A stretch of DNA of 64,000 nt from Hyphomicrobiales bacterium (GTDB taxonomy: Bacteria; Pseudomonadota; Alphaproteobacteria; Rhizobiales; RI-29): NCBI GenBank assembly GCA_016125495.1, contig WGLQ01000012.1:70925-134924 (forward strand), read 5' to 3'. Below are positions 9,908-19,013 of this stretch, piece by piece (positions within the stretch are counted from its first letter, which is position 1; each line of letters opens with the position of its first letter). The translations under genes and the position numbers were made by a program. A model generated the notes under the pieces. The model was not told the origin of the DNA. It searched no databases and saw only the letters and a list, made by a program, of their open reading frames with translations.

Positions 9908-10456
9908 CTAGCCCTCGCGCTCGTCCGCCTCTCGCGCGGCAATGCGCAGCAGACCCGTTTCATGCTCGCGCTTTGCCACCGCGATCTTGCGCCAGATCCA
10001 TGCGAACGAGATGAGGATGCGAAGGAGTGTCAGGGCGTAGAACATGCGAAAGACGAACGCATAGAGGACGAACCAGGTGCTGGATCGGTTCATCGAGAGC
10101 GGCGAGAGGCTGAACTCGAAGTGCTCCATCCAGTCGAAGAACGCGCCGCGCGCGACGAGATCGAAGGCGAAAAGCATGATGCCGAAGAGGCTCGCGCGAC
10201 CCTCCGCGAATAGCACCCGACCGTCCACTGCTTGCAGCATGTAGACGCTGATGCTGAAGACCAGGAAGAAGAACAGCATCAGAACGCCGAAGCCGCGATA
10301 GTAGAGCAGCACGCGCTTCAGTACGTTCGCCGAGAAGCTGTAGTCGATGAGCTGCTCGATGTCGCCGTACTTGCGGTCGTGAAAGAAGATGACCGAGACC
10401 GCAGCCACGATCATCCCTGCTGAATTGGCGAGCGCGAACCAGACGGCGAAGGTCAT
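9908..10456 (-). CDS. Hypothetical multipass membrane protein between pheS and pheT
   Basis: A 182-residue protein starting MTFAVWFALANSAG. About four hydrophobic segments are visible: residues 1-25, 53-75, around 90-105, and 130-155. The tail is charged and ends in KREHETGLLRIAAREADEREG. It is rich in Phe and Tyr. It sits 31 bases after the pheS stop and 114 bases before pheT, all on the same strand, so it is probably co-transcribed. No family is recognised. There is nothing to link it to tRNA charging beyond position. Confidence 0.7.
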   Translation of the reverse strand: MTFAVWFALANSAGMIVAAVSVIFFHDRKYGDIEQLIDYSFSANVLKRVLLYYRGFGVLMLFFFLVFSISVYMLQAVDGRVLFAEGRASLFGIMLFAFDLVARGAFFDWMEHFEFSLSPLSMNRSSTWFVLYAFVFRMFYALTLLRILISFAWIWRKIAVAKREHETGLLRIAAREADEREG

Positions 10457-10487
10457 CGGCGCAACCGTTCGACAGGAGCCCCTCCGG

Positions 10488-11567
10488 CTAGCGAGAAAGC
10501 CCGCCGGCCAGCGTCGGCACATCGTGACCCAGGAGGCCGAAATGCCGGAGCCAGCGCAGATCGGCCGAGAACATGTCCCTGAGGTCGGGGATGCCGTATT
10601 TGAGCATGGCGATGCGGTCGATGCCCATGCCGAAGGCGAAGCCCTGATAGCGTGCCGGATCGTAGCCGACCGCCCTCAGCACGTTCGGATGCACCATGCC
10701 GCAACCGAGGATCTCGAGCCACTCACCCGGCTTGCCGACCGCCGCCTTGTCGATGTCGACCTCCATGGAAGGCTCCGTGAAGGGAAAGTGCGAGGCGCGG
10801 AAACGCATTTTGACTTCGTCGACCTCGAAGAAGGCCTTGCAGAATTCCTCGAGGCACCACTTGAGGTGACCCATGTGGGTCTCCTCGTCGATCACGAGGC
10901 CCTCGATCTGGTGGAACATCGGCGTGTGCGTCTGGTCGCTGTCGGAGCGATAGACGCGTCCGGGGGCGATGATCCGCACGGGCGGCTCCTGCGCCTGCAT
11001 CGTCCGGATCTGCACGGGGCTGGTATGCGTTCGCAGCAGCTTGCGCGAGCCGTCGGCCGCGGCTGGAAAATAGAACGTGTCCATGTCCTGACGGGCCGGA
11101 TGCCAGTCGGGCATGTTGAGTTTGTCGAAATTCAGCTCTTCGCTCTCGATGTCGGGGCCCTCGGCAACCGAGAAGCCCATGGCGGCGAAGATCTCCGTGA
11201 TCTCGTCCCACACCTGGCTGATCGGGTGGATGCGACCGAGCGCCTCGGGCCCGGAGCGCACTGGCAAGGACACGTCCGCGCGCTCGCTGGCGAGCCGCGC
11301 CTCGAGTTCGGCCTCCCCGAGAGCGTCTCGCCGGCTGGTGATCGCCTCGGCGACCCGATCCTTGAGGGCGTTGAGGGCCTGGCCCACCTGCCGGCGCTCG
11401 TCGGGCGATAGTGAACCGAGGCCCTTCATCAGGTCGCTGATGCGCCCCTTCTTGCCGAGTGCGGAAATGCGCACGGCCTCGAGCGCCTCGAGCGTAGCGG
11501 CGGCCGCGACCTCGGCGGTGAGGCTCTCGGCAAGGGCCTCGAGCTTGTCGTCCTCGAGCGTGCTCAT
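10488..11567 (-). CDS. pheS: Phenylalanyl-tRNA synthetase alpha subunit
   Basis: The catalytic alpha subunit (359 residues). The N-terminal coiled-coil arm (about 1-95) binds tRNA. The class II core carries [24 protein letters not shown], and the motif 3 region [18 protein letters not shown] with DLRDMF. The C-terminus [11 protein letters not shown] is typical. It starts 183 bases after rplT on the same strand. The usual alphaproteobacterial order rpmI-rplT-pheS-pheT is kept apart from the inserted membrane-protein gene. Confidence 0.96.
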   Translation of the reverse strand: MSTLEDDKLEALAESLTAEVAAAATLEALEAVRISALGKKGRISDLMKGLGSLSPDERRQVGQALNALKDRVAEAITSRRDALGEAELEARLASERADVSLPVRSGPEALGRIHPISQVWDEITEIFAAMGFSVAEGPDIESEELNFDKLNMPDWHPARQDMDTFYFPAAADGSRKLLRTHTSPVQIRTMQAQEPPVRIIAPGRVYRSDSDQTHTPMFHQIEGLVIDEETHMGHLKWCLEEFCKAFFEVDEVKMRFRASHFPFTEPSMEVDIDKAAVGKPGEWLEILGCGMVHPNVLRAVGYDPARYQGFAFGMGIDRIAMLKYGIPDLRDMFSADLRWLRHFGLLGHDVPTLAGGLSR

Positions 11568-11750
11568 GGCTTGCTCCCGCTGGCTTTGAGGGCTCGCGCC
11601 CGGTTCACCGGCTGTGACAAGAGGCCCGGCCAGTCGGCCGCGGCAGGATGGGCCCCCGGCCGCGGTCCGTGGTCCAGCCGTGAACGTCGCTCCGCCGAGC
11701 GGCGGCGCGCGTTCCGCGGGACCCTGCGCGGTCCGGCGCCGGCCAAACGA

Positions 11751-12122
11751 TCAGGCCGCGGCGGAGCTGCCTGCCGCCGCCTGCGCCTGCTTGACCAGAG
11801 CCGCGAACGCGTCCGGCTGGTGCACGGCGAGATCCGCCAGCACCTTGCGGTCGACGGCGATTCCAGCCTTGTTGAGGCCGTCGATGAACCGGCCGTAGGT
11901 CAAGCCGAGTTCACGGGTGGCCGCGTTGATGCGCTGAATCCAGAGGGCGCGGAAATTGCGCTTCTTGGTGCGCCGGTCACGATAGGCGTACTGGCCGGCC
12001 TTCTCGACCGCCTGATTGGCGGTGCGGAAGGTGTTCTTGCGCCGGCCGTAATAGCCCTTGGCGGCCTTGATGACTTTGCGATGGCGGGCGTGCGTTGTGA
12101 CGCCGCGTTTCACGCGCGACAT
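11751..12122 (-). CDS. rplT: 50S ribosomal protein L20
   Basis: A 123-residue L20 protein. It has the basic N-terminal extension [16 protein letters not shown], the [12 protein letters not shown] segment, and the globular [19 protein letters not shown] region. In other bacteria L20 also represses its own operon by binding the mRNA leader. Here it lies 66 bases after rpmI, in one unit with it. The C-terminal run of about ten Ala/Ser residues is slightly longer than in E. coli. Confidence 0.97.
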   Translation of the reverse strand: MSRVKRGVTTHARHRKVIKAAKGYYGRRKNTFRTANQAVEKAGQYAYRDRRTKKRNFRALWIQRINAATRELGLTYGRFIDGLNKAGIAVDRKVLADLAVHQPDAFAALVKQAQAAAGSSAAA

Positions 12123-12188
12123 GGCTTTGCTCCTTCGAGATGAATTCCGGCGATCGCTCGCCTGGCGGGTCGGATCCGGCTGCGGCCG

Positions 12189-12389
12189 TCAGCGGTTGTA
12201 AGGCATGTATTTCTTGACGATCCGCGCATCCGGATCGCTCAGAACCATCATGCCTCGGGCATCGCGGATGAATTTGTTGGTCCGCTTGATCATGCCGTGC
12301 CGCTTGCCGGCCGCAGCGACGCGCACCTTGCCCGTCGCGGTCATCTTGAAGCGCTTTTTCGCGCCGCTCTTGGTCTTGAGCTTGGGCAT
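12189..12389 (-). CDS. rpmI: 50S ribosomal protein L35
   Basis: The 66-residue L35 begins [15 protein letters not shown] and ends [10 protein letters not shown], both diagnostic. The ATG at 12389 is the family's usual start; upstream in-frame codons do not match L35. It is the first gene of an rpmI-rplT-pheS unit. A strong sigma-70-like promoter lies about 110 bases upstream, so it does not depend on infC transcription here. Confidence 0.97.
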   Translation of the reverse strand: MPKLKTKSGAKKRFKMTATGKVRVAAAGKRHGMIKRTNKFIRDARGMMVLSDPDARIVKKYMPYNR

Positions 12390-12496
12390 TTTGCTTCTAC
12401 TCCGTTGGATCGAGGGGCGGCTGGCGACCCAGTGGCCGCGACCGCAAAGCATTGCGAGCCGACACGGCATGCCCCGCCGGTCGGCTCCAGCCGCCG

Positions 12497-12525
12497 TGTA
12501 TAATTCAACTGGTCGCCGGCTTCAA
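12497..12525 (-). promoter_or_regulatory. Sigma-70-type promoter for rpmI-rplT
   Basis: On the minus strand TTGAAG and TATACA are separated by 17 bases. This is a near-consensus housekeeping promoter in otherwise GC-rich DNA. It predicts a leader of about 100 bases before rpmI. That is long enough for an L20-type autoregulatory structure, though no such fold was confirmed. Confidence 0.6.
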
Positions 12526-12552
12526 CGGCCAAAGCGCCGTCGCAAGGCACAT

Positions 12553-13626
12553 TCAGAGCCCCGATCGCACCCTCAATCGGCCGGGCTTGGCGACGATCGG
12601 TCGGTTGTTCTGACGCTCGCGCAAGAGAATGTAGAGACCCGAGCCGACCAGCAGGGTCATCCCGGCGAGCGTCCAGAGATCGGGCCACTCCCGCCAGATG
12701 AGCGCGCCCCAGAGCACCGCCCAGGCGAGACCCGTGTATTCGAATGCCGCCACCACGCTCGCCTCGCCTCGCGCATAGGCCTTGGCGAGGAACACCATGC
12801 CGACCGCCGAGATGATACCCGTCGAGAGCATCATCAGGAGGTGGTCGAGCGGCGGCCAGACCCAGGCCCGCGTCATGAACTCCAGGCTCGGATGGCTGGT
12901 ATCGGCCATGCTGCCGTCGCCGAAGGCGATCCCGAGCGCGGCCCCGAGGATGATGTAGGCCGGGCTGGCGTAGACCGCCATGAGGGTGCTGGAATCCTCG
13001 CGTCCGAGGAAGCGCGCCATGAGTTGGGCTCCGGCATAAGCCATTGCCGCGACCACCGCAAAGAGCGCGGCCGGCTCGAAGGCACCTGCGCCGGGCCGCA
13101 TCATGACGAGGACGCCAGCGAAGCCGACGAGAACCCCGAACCATCGGCGCACGCCGACCGGCTCGCGCAGCAATACCGAGGCGAAGATGGTGATGAAGAT
13201 CGGCGCGGCGAACGCGATCGTGACGGCTTCGGCAAGGGGCATTGCCGCGATAGCCAGATAGTAAGTGGTGTAGGCCGTCAGCATCATCAGCGAGCGCACG
13301 AAGTGCAACAGCGGCCGGCGTGTGCTCAGCCTGCGGTCATTTGCGAAGTAGAGCGCAAAGACGATGAGGAGCGGGGCTTGGACCAACGACCTGAGGAGAA
13401 TGATCTGCCCGACGGGATAGGCCCCGCTCAAGTGCTTGATGACGACGTCCTGCAATGAAAAGGTGGCGATGCCGATCATCAGGTAACCGACTGCCGCGAC
13501 GTTGGCCCGGCCCTGCTCGGCATGCCGCTTGCCATCGTCCTGGCTGGTGGTGCTCACCTGGGGGGCGGCGGGAGGTGGCTGTGCGCCGGCGCCGCCTGAT
13601 GTCGCTCTGGCGTCCATCCGCCCCAT
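12553..13626 (-). CDS. EamA/DMT-superfamily transporter
   Basis: A 357-residue membrane protein with about ten hydrophobic segments arranged as two EamA repeats (about residues 45-180 and 190-345). The Ala/Pro/Gln-rich N-terminal tail of about 40 residues is probably cytoplasmic. The segment PLAEAVTIAFAAPIFITIFA is typical of the family, as is the conserved EYTGLAWAVLWG stretch near 295. Members export amino acids or other metabolites; the substrate cannot be predicted. It lies between infC and rpmI, both of which have their own transcription signals. Two ATGs, at 13626 and 13617, are possible starts. Confidence 0.85.
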   Translation of the reverse strand: MGRMDARATSGGAGAQPPPAAPQVSTTSQDDGKRHAEQGRANVAAVGYLMIGIATFSLQDVVIKHLSGAYPVGQIILLRSLVQAPLLIVFALYFANDRRLSTRRPLLHFVRSLMMLTAYTTYYLAIAAMPLAEAVTIAFAAPIFITIFASVLLREPVGVRRWFGVLVGFAGVLVMMRPGAGAFEPAALFAVVAAMAYAGAQLMARFLGREDSSTLMAVYASPAYIILGAALGIAFGDGSMADTSHPSLEFMTRAWVWPPLDHLLMMLSTGIISAVGMVFLAKAYARGEASVVAAFEYTGLAWAVLWGALIWREWPDLWTLAGMTLLVGSGLYILLRERQNNRPIVAKPGRLRVRSGL

Positions 13627-13784
13627 CCCGATCCAAATCCAACAAAATCGACGTCAGCCCTCTCGCGCCGCGGCGGTCAAGTGGGATGTGAGCATGGCAG
13701 ATGTCTGACGCCGGGCCTTGCAGGGCGTTGATCCTGCACAGTCCGTTGTGCTGCGAGAGCGATGGCTCCGGCGGTGCCGAAGCG

Positions 13785-13815
13785 AAAAAGCAAAGGAGCG
13801 CCGAGAGGCGCTCCT
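13785..13815 (-). terminator. Rho-independent terminator downstream of infC
   Basis: Read on the minus strand, AGGAGCGCC and GGCGCTCCT form a perfect 9-bp stem with a four-base loop. A T-rich run (TTGCTTTTT) follows. It starts about 60 bases after the infC stop, so infC is terminated before the DMT transporter and rpmI. Confidence 0.85.
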
Positions 13816-13875
13816 CGAATTCGTTCGCCCGTATGGTCCGACCGCAAAATCTTCGGCCGGTCGACCTCGGTGCGG

Positions 13876-14415
13876 TCAGCGCGGCGCCAGCACCATGATC
13901 ATCTGCCGGCCCTCGAGACGAGGCTCCGACTCGACCTTGGCGCTCTCGCCGAGTTCGTCACGAACCCGGGCGAGCAACTCCATGCCGAGGTTCTGATGCG
14001 CCATTTCGCGCCCTCGAAAGCGCAAGGTGACCTTGACCTTGTCCCCGTCCTCGAAGAAGCGCCGGATGTTACGCATCTTGACTTCGTAGTCGTGCGTATC
14101 GATGTTCGGACGCATCTTGATTTCTTTTATCTCGACGATCTTTTGCTTCTTCTTGGCTTCGGAAGCCTTCTTCTGGCTTTGATACTTGAATTTTCCGAAG
14201 TCCATGATCTTGCAGACCGGCGGGGTCGAATTGGGAGCAATCTCCACCAGATCGAGCCCCGCATCCATGGCACGTTGCAGCGCGGCATCCGTCGCAACGA
14301 CGCCGACGTTCTGTCCGGTGTCGTCAATCAGCTGCACTTCGCGTGTGCGGATCGAGTCGTTGATACGTGGGCCGTCGGTCTCCCGCTCGGGCTTCATCGG
14401 TTTTGGGCGGCGAAT
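13876..14415 (-). CDS. infC: Translation initiation factor IF-3 (AUU start)
   Basis: IF-3 binds the 30S subunit and proofreads start-codon selection. The protein has [17 protein letters not shown] at the N-terminus, the linker rich in Lys ([12 protein letters not shown]), and the C-domain [16 protein letters not shown] and FRGREMAHQ. The start assigned is ATT at 14415, preceded by AGGAG with an 8-base spacer, giving 179 residues. The N-terminus then reads (M)[18 protein letters not shown], which lines up with the MRRPF start of related rhizobial IF-3. An ATG six codons downstream lacks a ribosome binding site. An AUU start is the known basis of IF-3 self-repression in E. coli; that it works so here is inference. 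Confidence 0.95.
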   Translation of the reverse strand: MRRPKPMKPERETDGPRINDSIRTREVQLIDDTGQNVGVVATDAALQRAMDAGLDLVEIAPNSTPPVCKIMDFGKFKYQSQKKASEAKKKQKIVEIKEIKMRPNIDTHDYEVKMRNIRRFFEDGDKVKVTLRFRGREMAHQNLGMELLARVRDELGESAKVESEPRLEGRQMIMVLAPR

Positions 14416-14718
14416 TGCTCGGTCTCCTCTGCTGTTTCCTCCACTGCGCTGCCGCGGAACTCGTCGTTGCACCCTGTGCGGCCCGACGCCGCGATCGCGC
14501 AGCCGGTAGCGGCCGATCGCATCGGCTGGCCACCGCGCCGACCATGATACTCGCCCGACGCCATTCCTGACAAGGCGAGTGCTGAGGGTTCGACCTCCTG
14601 GGGATAGTCTGTGCCCGCCGCGCATCGAGCATTTGCCCGGTTCGTGATGGCGGGCAGCTGGAGGCGTGGCGCCGTGCGTGGCCCGAGCACTGTCGTTGGG
14701 GGCGGCACCAGTGGGTGA
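14416..14718. other. infC leader and promoter region, no gene
   Basis: About 300 bases between infC and the glycosyltransferase gene. It contains the predicted infC promoter and a leader of roughly 120 bases. No convincing open reading frame, RNA gene or repeat was seen in the rest. Confidence 0.6.
14544..14573 (-). promoter_or_regulatory. Sigma-70-type promoter for infC
   Basis: On the minus strand TTGTCA and TATCAT are spaced by 18 bases. The -10 box lies about 130 bases before the AUU start of infC, so the infC mRNA would carry a leader of roughly 120 bases. Confidence 0.6.
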
Positions 14719-15939
14719 TCAGCTCCCGACGCTCCGTTCGATCCCGGCCGCGAAACCGGCGGCGAGGCGGCTTGCGATCAGCCGGTCGTAGACCTCGAGG
14801 GTCGCCACCTGCATGGCGCGAACCGAGAAGCGTGCCGCGACATGCACCCGCGCCCGTTGTCCCATGGCCGCCCGCTCGTCGGCATCGAGCTCGAGGGCCG
14901 CCAGGATCGCGGTCGCGAGCCGGTCGGGCGCGAGCGGCGGCACCAGCCAGCCCGTTGCTTCCGCGCTCGACGTCGAGCCGGACCGCACGGTTTCCGGCGG
15001 AGCCCCGATGTTGGTCGAGATCACGGGTGTGCCCATGGCCTGCGCTTCGACCGCTGCCCGCCCGAAGGCTTCCGGCTCGTTGGAGGCGACCACCGCGACG
15101 TGCGCGAGCGCGAAAGCGGCCGGCATGTCGGTGCAATGCCCGACGAGGAGGATGCGGCCCTCGAGGCCCTCATCGCGGATCATACGTTCGATTTCGGCCC
15201 GATAGCTGTCGCGACCCTGTGCGTCGCCGGCCATGATCGCCACGCAGTCCGGCGCGAGTTCGCCGCGTTTCGACAGCAGCCCGAGCGCGGAGACGACTTC
15301 GCGATGCCCCTTCCAGCCCGTCAGCCGGGCGGCCTGCAGGATGACCCTCTCGCCACCGACCAGCCCCCATGCGCGCGCGAGTGCCGTGACTCGCGCGCGG
15401 TCCACCGCGCTCGGATCGAAGCGCTCGAGATCGACGCCGCGATGGATGACCGTGATGCGTTCGCGCTCGGTGCCGTAGCGCCGCCGCACAAGATCGGCCG
15501 TGTAGTTCGAATTGGCGATCACCACGTCGCCTCGGGCCATCACGCTGTTGTAGAGCCGTTTCAGCGGGCCGTTCTCGCCATAGGCGCCGTGGTAGGTCGT
15601 CACCAGTGGCACGCCGGCACGCCGCGCCGCCCAGAGCGCGCTCCAGGCCGGAGCGCGGCTGCGCGCGTGCAACAAGGCGACGCCCCGATCGGCGACGAGG
15701 CGCGTCAGGGCACTCGCATTACGCCTCAGCATCCATGGGTTCTTGGTGGCGACCGCGAGCCGGATCAATTCGCCCCCGGCGTCGCGCACGTTCTGTTCGA
15801 GCCGCCCGCCCTCGCTGACGACCAGTGCCTGCGCGCCCGCGCGTGTCAAAGCGTCGGTGATTTCGATTGCCGAAAGCTCCGCCCCGCCAGTATCGAGGCG
15901 CGGAATGATCTGCATGACCGTGATGGGTTTCTTGTTCAC
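14719..15939 (-). CDS. Glycosyltransferase family 4 protein
   Basis: A 406-residue GT-B glycosyltransferase that probably moves a sugar from a nucleotide donor in surface-polysaccharide or LPS assembly. Visible features are MQIIPRLDTGGAELS at the N-terminus, the mid-domain ITVIHRGVDLERFDP and VILQAARLTGWKGH, and the donor-site motif EPEAFGRAAVEAQAMGTPVI (E-x7-E). The start is GTG at 15939. The next ATG would remove part of the first beta strand. No sugar-cluster neighbours occur, so donor and acceptor are unknown. The orthologue in related genomes is also a stand-alone gene, as far as I recall. Confidence 0.88.
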   Translation of the reverse strand: MNKKPITVMQIIPRLDTGGAELSAIEITDALTRAGAQALVVSEGGRLEQNVRDAGGELIRLAVATKNPWMLRRNASALTRLVADRGVALLHARSRAPAWSALWAARRAGVPLVTTYHGAYGENGPLKRLYNSVMARGDVVIANSNYTADLVRRRYGTERERITVIHRGVDLERFDPSAVDRARVTALARAWGLVGGERVILQAARLTGWKGHREVVSALGLLSKRGELAPDCVAIMAGDAQGRDSYRAEIERMIRDEGLEGRILLVGHCTDMPAAFALAHVAVVASNEPEAFGRAAVEAQAMGTPVISTNIGAPPETVRSGSTSSAEATGWLVPPLAPDRLATAILAALELDADERAAMGQRARVHVAARFSVRAMQVATLEVYDRLIASRLAAGFAAGIERSVGS

Positions 15940-16016
15940 TTGGCTCGTCGACCTTTCGGGTGGTGGCCATGCAGGTGGCCGCGGGTGTCGCGGGCACGCG
16001 AGAAGCGAGAAGTAGA

Positions 16017-16838
16017 ATGGTCGAAGCGAGCCCGCAATTCCTCGAACTTGCAGGCCGCCCCGGTGGGCCGGTCCGTCGCATCGCCTACCGCGTCCAGTCG
16101 GGCAGCGAAGCTCGCCCCGGTCTCGTCTGGATCAATGGCTTTCGCTCGGTCATGACCTCGACCAAGGTGACCGCGCTCGCCGCCTGGGCACGCACGAACG
16201 ACGTCGGGCTGACGCGGTTCGATGTCTCAGGCGTCGGCGAATCCCCGGGTGAATTCCTGAACGCGACGATCGGCGACTGGCTGGACGAACTCGTTGCGGT
16301 CGTCCGCGAGCTGACCAGCGGGCCGCAGGTCCTGGTCGGCTCGAGCATGGGTGGCTGGCTGGCGCTGCTCGCCGTCCGCCGGCTGCGCGCGCATGCTCCC
16401 GCGATCGCCGCCCGCATTCGCGGCCTCGTGCTGATCGCACCGGCCTGGGACATGACCGAGCGCCTGATGTGGTCGCGCTTTCCGGCCGAGACTCGCGAAA
16501 CGCTGCGCGCCGAAGGCGTCTGGTACCGCCCATCGGCCTATGACGATGGCCCCTATCCGCTCGCGTTGCGCCTCATCGAGGAGGGCCGCGATCATCTCAT
16601 CGCCGGTCGCCCGTTCGTCGCCGGCTGCCCTGTCCGCGTCATCCATGGCATGCGCGATCCCGATGTGCCCTGGCAGGGCTCGCTGGAGTTGGCGGATCTG
16701 CTCGCCGACGAGGACGTTCAACTCACGCTCATCAAGGATGGCGAGCACCGTCTCTCGCGACCGCGCGACATAGCCCTTATGCTCGAGGTCATCGCCGGAC
16801 TGATCGAACCGACCGCGACCCCCGCGCCCGGCCCCTGA
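16017..16838 (+). CDS. Alpha/beta hydrolase (ABHD10-like)
   Basis: A 273-residue cytoplasmic hydrolase. The nucleophile Ser sits in GSSMGG near residue 116, the acid is probably the Asp in MRDPDVPW, and the His is in DGEHRLSRP near 247. The opening LVWINGFRSVMTSTKV and DVSGVGESPGEF strands match bacterial homologues of the acyl-thioesterase ABHD10. The start at 16017 has a weak GAGAAG ribosome binding site; the frame is open further upstream. It is divergent from the glycosyltransferase gene, with 77 bases between starts. An esterase or thioesterase role is inferred. Confidence 0.82.
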   Translation: MVEASPQFLELAGRPGGPVRRIAYRVQSGSEARPGLVWINGFRSVMTSTKVTALAAWARTNDVGLTRFDVSGVGESPGEFLNATIGDWLDELVAVVRELTSGPQVLVGSSMGGWLALLAVRRLRAHAPAIAARIRGLVLIAPAWDMTERLMWSRFPAETRETLRAEGVWYRPSAYDDGPYPLALRLIEEGRDHLIAGRPFVAGCPVRVIHGMRDPDVPWQGSLELADLLADEDVQLTLIKDGEHRLSRPRDIALMLEVIAGLIEPTATPAPGP

Positions 16839-16881
16839 CGCGGCCGACCGAGCCGCGCTGGCCAGCTCTTCGAGGTGTGGC

Positions 16882-17793
16882 TCAGCCGCCATTCCCGCCG
16901 GCTTGCTCCGCCGCCCAGACCGCCCGCAGCCCCTCGCGATAGGTCGGATAGGCGAGTTCGACCCCCAGGACCGACTTGATCCGCTGGTTCCGCACCCGCT
17001 TGCATTCGCCATAGAAGGTGCGCGCCATTTCCGAGAGCTCGGCCTCTTCGAACGGCACCGCCGGCGGCAGCGCGAGCCCGGCGAGCGCGGCGGCGAAGGC
17101 CATCACCTCCTGTGGTGCCGCCGGCTCGTCGTCGGTCACGTTGAAGATCGACACCGGGCTTTGCGACGCCATGCCGGCCAGCACGGTTCGCGCGATGTCA
17201 TCGGCGTGGATCCGGTTGAAGACCTGACCCTTCTTGATGACGAGGCGTTCGCGGCCGCGCCTCAGGCTCTCGATGACGTTGCGGCCGGGCCCGTAGATGC
17301 CGGCGAGACGAAAGACCTGGACACGGCAGCCCATTGCTGCGCCGAAATCGAGCCACGCCCGCTCGGCCCGCACCCGCCGGGCACTGCGTTCCGAGGACGG
17401 CACCAGTTCGGCCTCCTCGTCGATCCACGCGCCGCCGCGGTCCCCATAGACACCGATGGTCGAGAGATAGCCGATCCACTCGAGCTTCGGCAGCGCCCGG
17501 ATCGCATCGGCCATGGTGGCGAGCACGGGATCGTCGGGCCCTTCGAGCCCGGGACTCGCCTTGCGCGGATCGGTCGGTGGCACCGAGACGAGCAGATGCG
17601 TGATCGAGGGATCGAGCGGCAGGGCACCCGTCCGCCCCGGCTCGAAGACGACCCCCTCGGCCCCCATCGCGCGGATGCGCCCGGTCCCTTCCTCGCTGCG
17701 TGAGGTCCCAGTGACGTGCATGCCCGCCGTCATGGCCGCCCGTGCCACGGCTCGCGCCGAAAAGCCGAGCCCGAAAATGAAGAGATGCTGCAA
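16882..17793 (-). CDS. NAD-dependent epimerase/dehydratase-like (SDR) protein, TTG start
   Basis: A 303-residue atypical short-chain dehydrogenase. The Rossmann loop is FGLGFSARAV rather than the usual GxxGxxG. It has the STIGVYGDRGG segment, a conserved FRLAGIYGPGRN motif, and the ending YREGLRAVWAAEQAGG. The only start that keeps the first beta strand is TTG at 17793, with GAGGGG nine bases upstream. No in-frame ATG exists until residue 25. It follows queG by 44 bases on the same strand. The catalytic Tyr-x3-Lys is not obvious, so it may bind NAD(P) without being a classical epimerase. Confidence 0.8.
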   Translation of the reverse strand: MQHLFIFGLGFSARAVARAAMTAGMHVTGTSRSEEGTGRIRAMGAEGVVFEPGRTGALPLDPSITHLLVSVPPTDPRKASPGLEGPDDPVLATMADAIRALPKLEWIGYLSTIGVYGDRGGAWIDEEAELVPSSERSARRVRAERAWLDFGAAMGCRVQVFRLAGIYGPGRNVIESLRRGRERLVIKKGQVFNRIHADDIARTVLAGMASQSPVSIFNVTDDEPAAPQEVMAFAAALAGLALPPAVPFEEAELSEMARTFYGECKRVRNQRIKSVLGVELAYPTYREGLRAVWAAEQAGGNGG

Positions 17794-17837
17794 GGCTCGT
17801 TGCCCCTCGTGATCGTGCTTGGCGGGCCGGCGCGTCC

Positions 17838-19013
17838 TCAAGTCGGCGTTGCGCCGGCCCGACCGGCGAGCGCCCGGCGCCAGGCCGCGCGAACCTCCTC
17901 GTCCGCTTCGACCGTCATACGTCGCTCCGCCTCGTGCCCGATCTCTGTGCTTTCCGCAATCCGTCCGAGCGCCCAGACCGCCGCGCCGCGAACGACGGGG
18001 GAGGTATCGTCGAGCCGGCCTCGCACGGCCTCGAGGAGATCGCGCCGCCCGCTGTTGCCGGCCGCGATGAGCGCGTTCCTGACGAGCCCGGCCCGCCCAG
18101 CTCGTTTCACCGGGCTTCCCTGGAACCGTTCCTGGAAGTCCGCCTCGTCGAGCATGATGAGCGCCACGAGCGCCGGCTCCGTCAGCCCCGCGCGTGCATG
18201 GAATCGCACCTCGCGCGCCGCCTCGGCGAATTTGTTCCAGGGGCAGACCGCGAGACAGTCGTCGCATCCGAAGACGCGGTTTCCGATCCCCTCGCGCAGC
18301 TCGAGCGGAATGTGCCCGCGATGCTCGATGGTGAGATAGGAAACGCAGCGCCGCGCATCGAGCTGGTAGGGGGCTGGAAAGGCGCCGGTCGGGCAGATGT
18401 CGAGGCAGCGCCTGCAGCGTCCGCAATGGTCGCGTTCGGGTTCGCTCGCATCGATCTCCGCCGTCGTCAGGATCATGCCGAGGAACAGCCAGGAGCCGTG
18501 CCGGCGCGAGACGAGGTTGGTGTGTTTGCCCTGCCAGCCGAGACCGGCCGCCGCCGCCAGCGGCTTTTCCATGAGCGGAGCGGTATCGACGAACACCTTG
18601 ACCTCGGCACCGGTGCGCTGTGCCAGCCAGCCCGCCAGCCGCTTGAGGGCCTTCTTGAGCACCACGTGGTAGTCCTTGCCCTGCGCGTAGCACGAGATGG
18701 CGCCCACTTCGGGTCGCGCCAGCGCTTCGAGGGGATCGCGGCCGGGCGCATAGCTCATGGCACAGGCGATGACGCTTCGCGCCTCGGGCCAGAGCGCGCG
18801 CGGATCGCGTCGGCGCTCGGCAGTGGTTGCCATCCACGCCATTTCGCCGTGCCGACCAAGTTCGAGGAAGCTGTCGAGCCGTTCGCCAGCCAGCCCGCTC
18901 GATGCCGGCGACGTCACGCCGATAGCATCGAAACCGATTTCGCGCGCCACTTCGCGTAGCGCCTCGATCAGCCGTTCCGGTTTGCCCGCGCTCTCAGAAA
19001 TCGGGGTCACCAT
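17838..19013 (-). CDS. queG: Epoxyqueuosine reductase
   Basis: Catalyses the last step of queuosine synthesis in tRNA, using cobalamin and two 4Fe-4S clusters. The 391-residue protein has the catalytic Asp143 in FVDTAPLMEKPLA and GLGWQGKHTNLV. Two ferredoxin-like motifs follow: CGRCRRCLDICP (Cys197, 200, 203, 207) and CDDCLAVCP (Cys250, 253, 257). A C-terminal HEAT-like helical region covers about 290-385. The start overlaps the 3' end of the GST-like gene by 20 bases, so the two are probably co-translated. Confidence 0.93.
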   Translation of the reverse strand: MVTPISESAGKPERLIEALREVAREIGFDAIGVTSPASSGLAGERLDSFLELGRHGEMAWMATTAERRRDPRALWPEARSVIACAMSYAPGRDPLEALARPEVGAISCYAQGKDYHVVLKKALKRLAGWLAQRTGAEVKVFVDTAPLMEKPLAAAAGLGWQGKHTNLVSRRHGSWLFLGMILTTAEIDASEPERDHCGRCRRCLDICPTGAFPAPYQLDARRCVSYLTIEHRGHIPLELREGIGNRVFGCDDCLAVCPWNKFAEAAREVRFHARAGLTEPALVALIMLDEADFQERFQGSPVKRAGRAGLVRNALIAAGNSGRRDLLEAVRGRLDDTSPVVRGAAVWALGRIAESTEIGHEAERRMTVEADEEVRAAWRRALAGRAGATPT

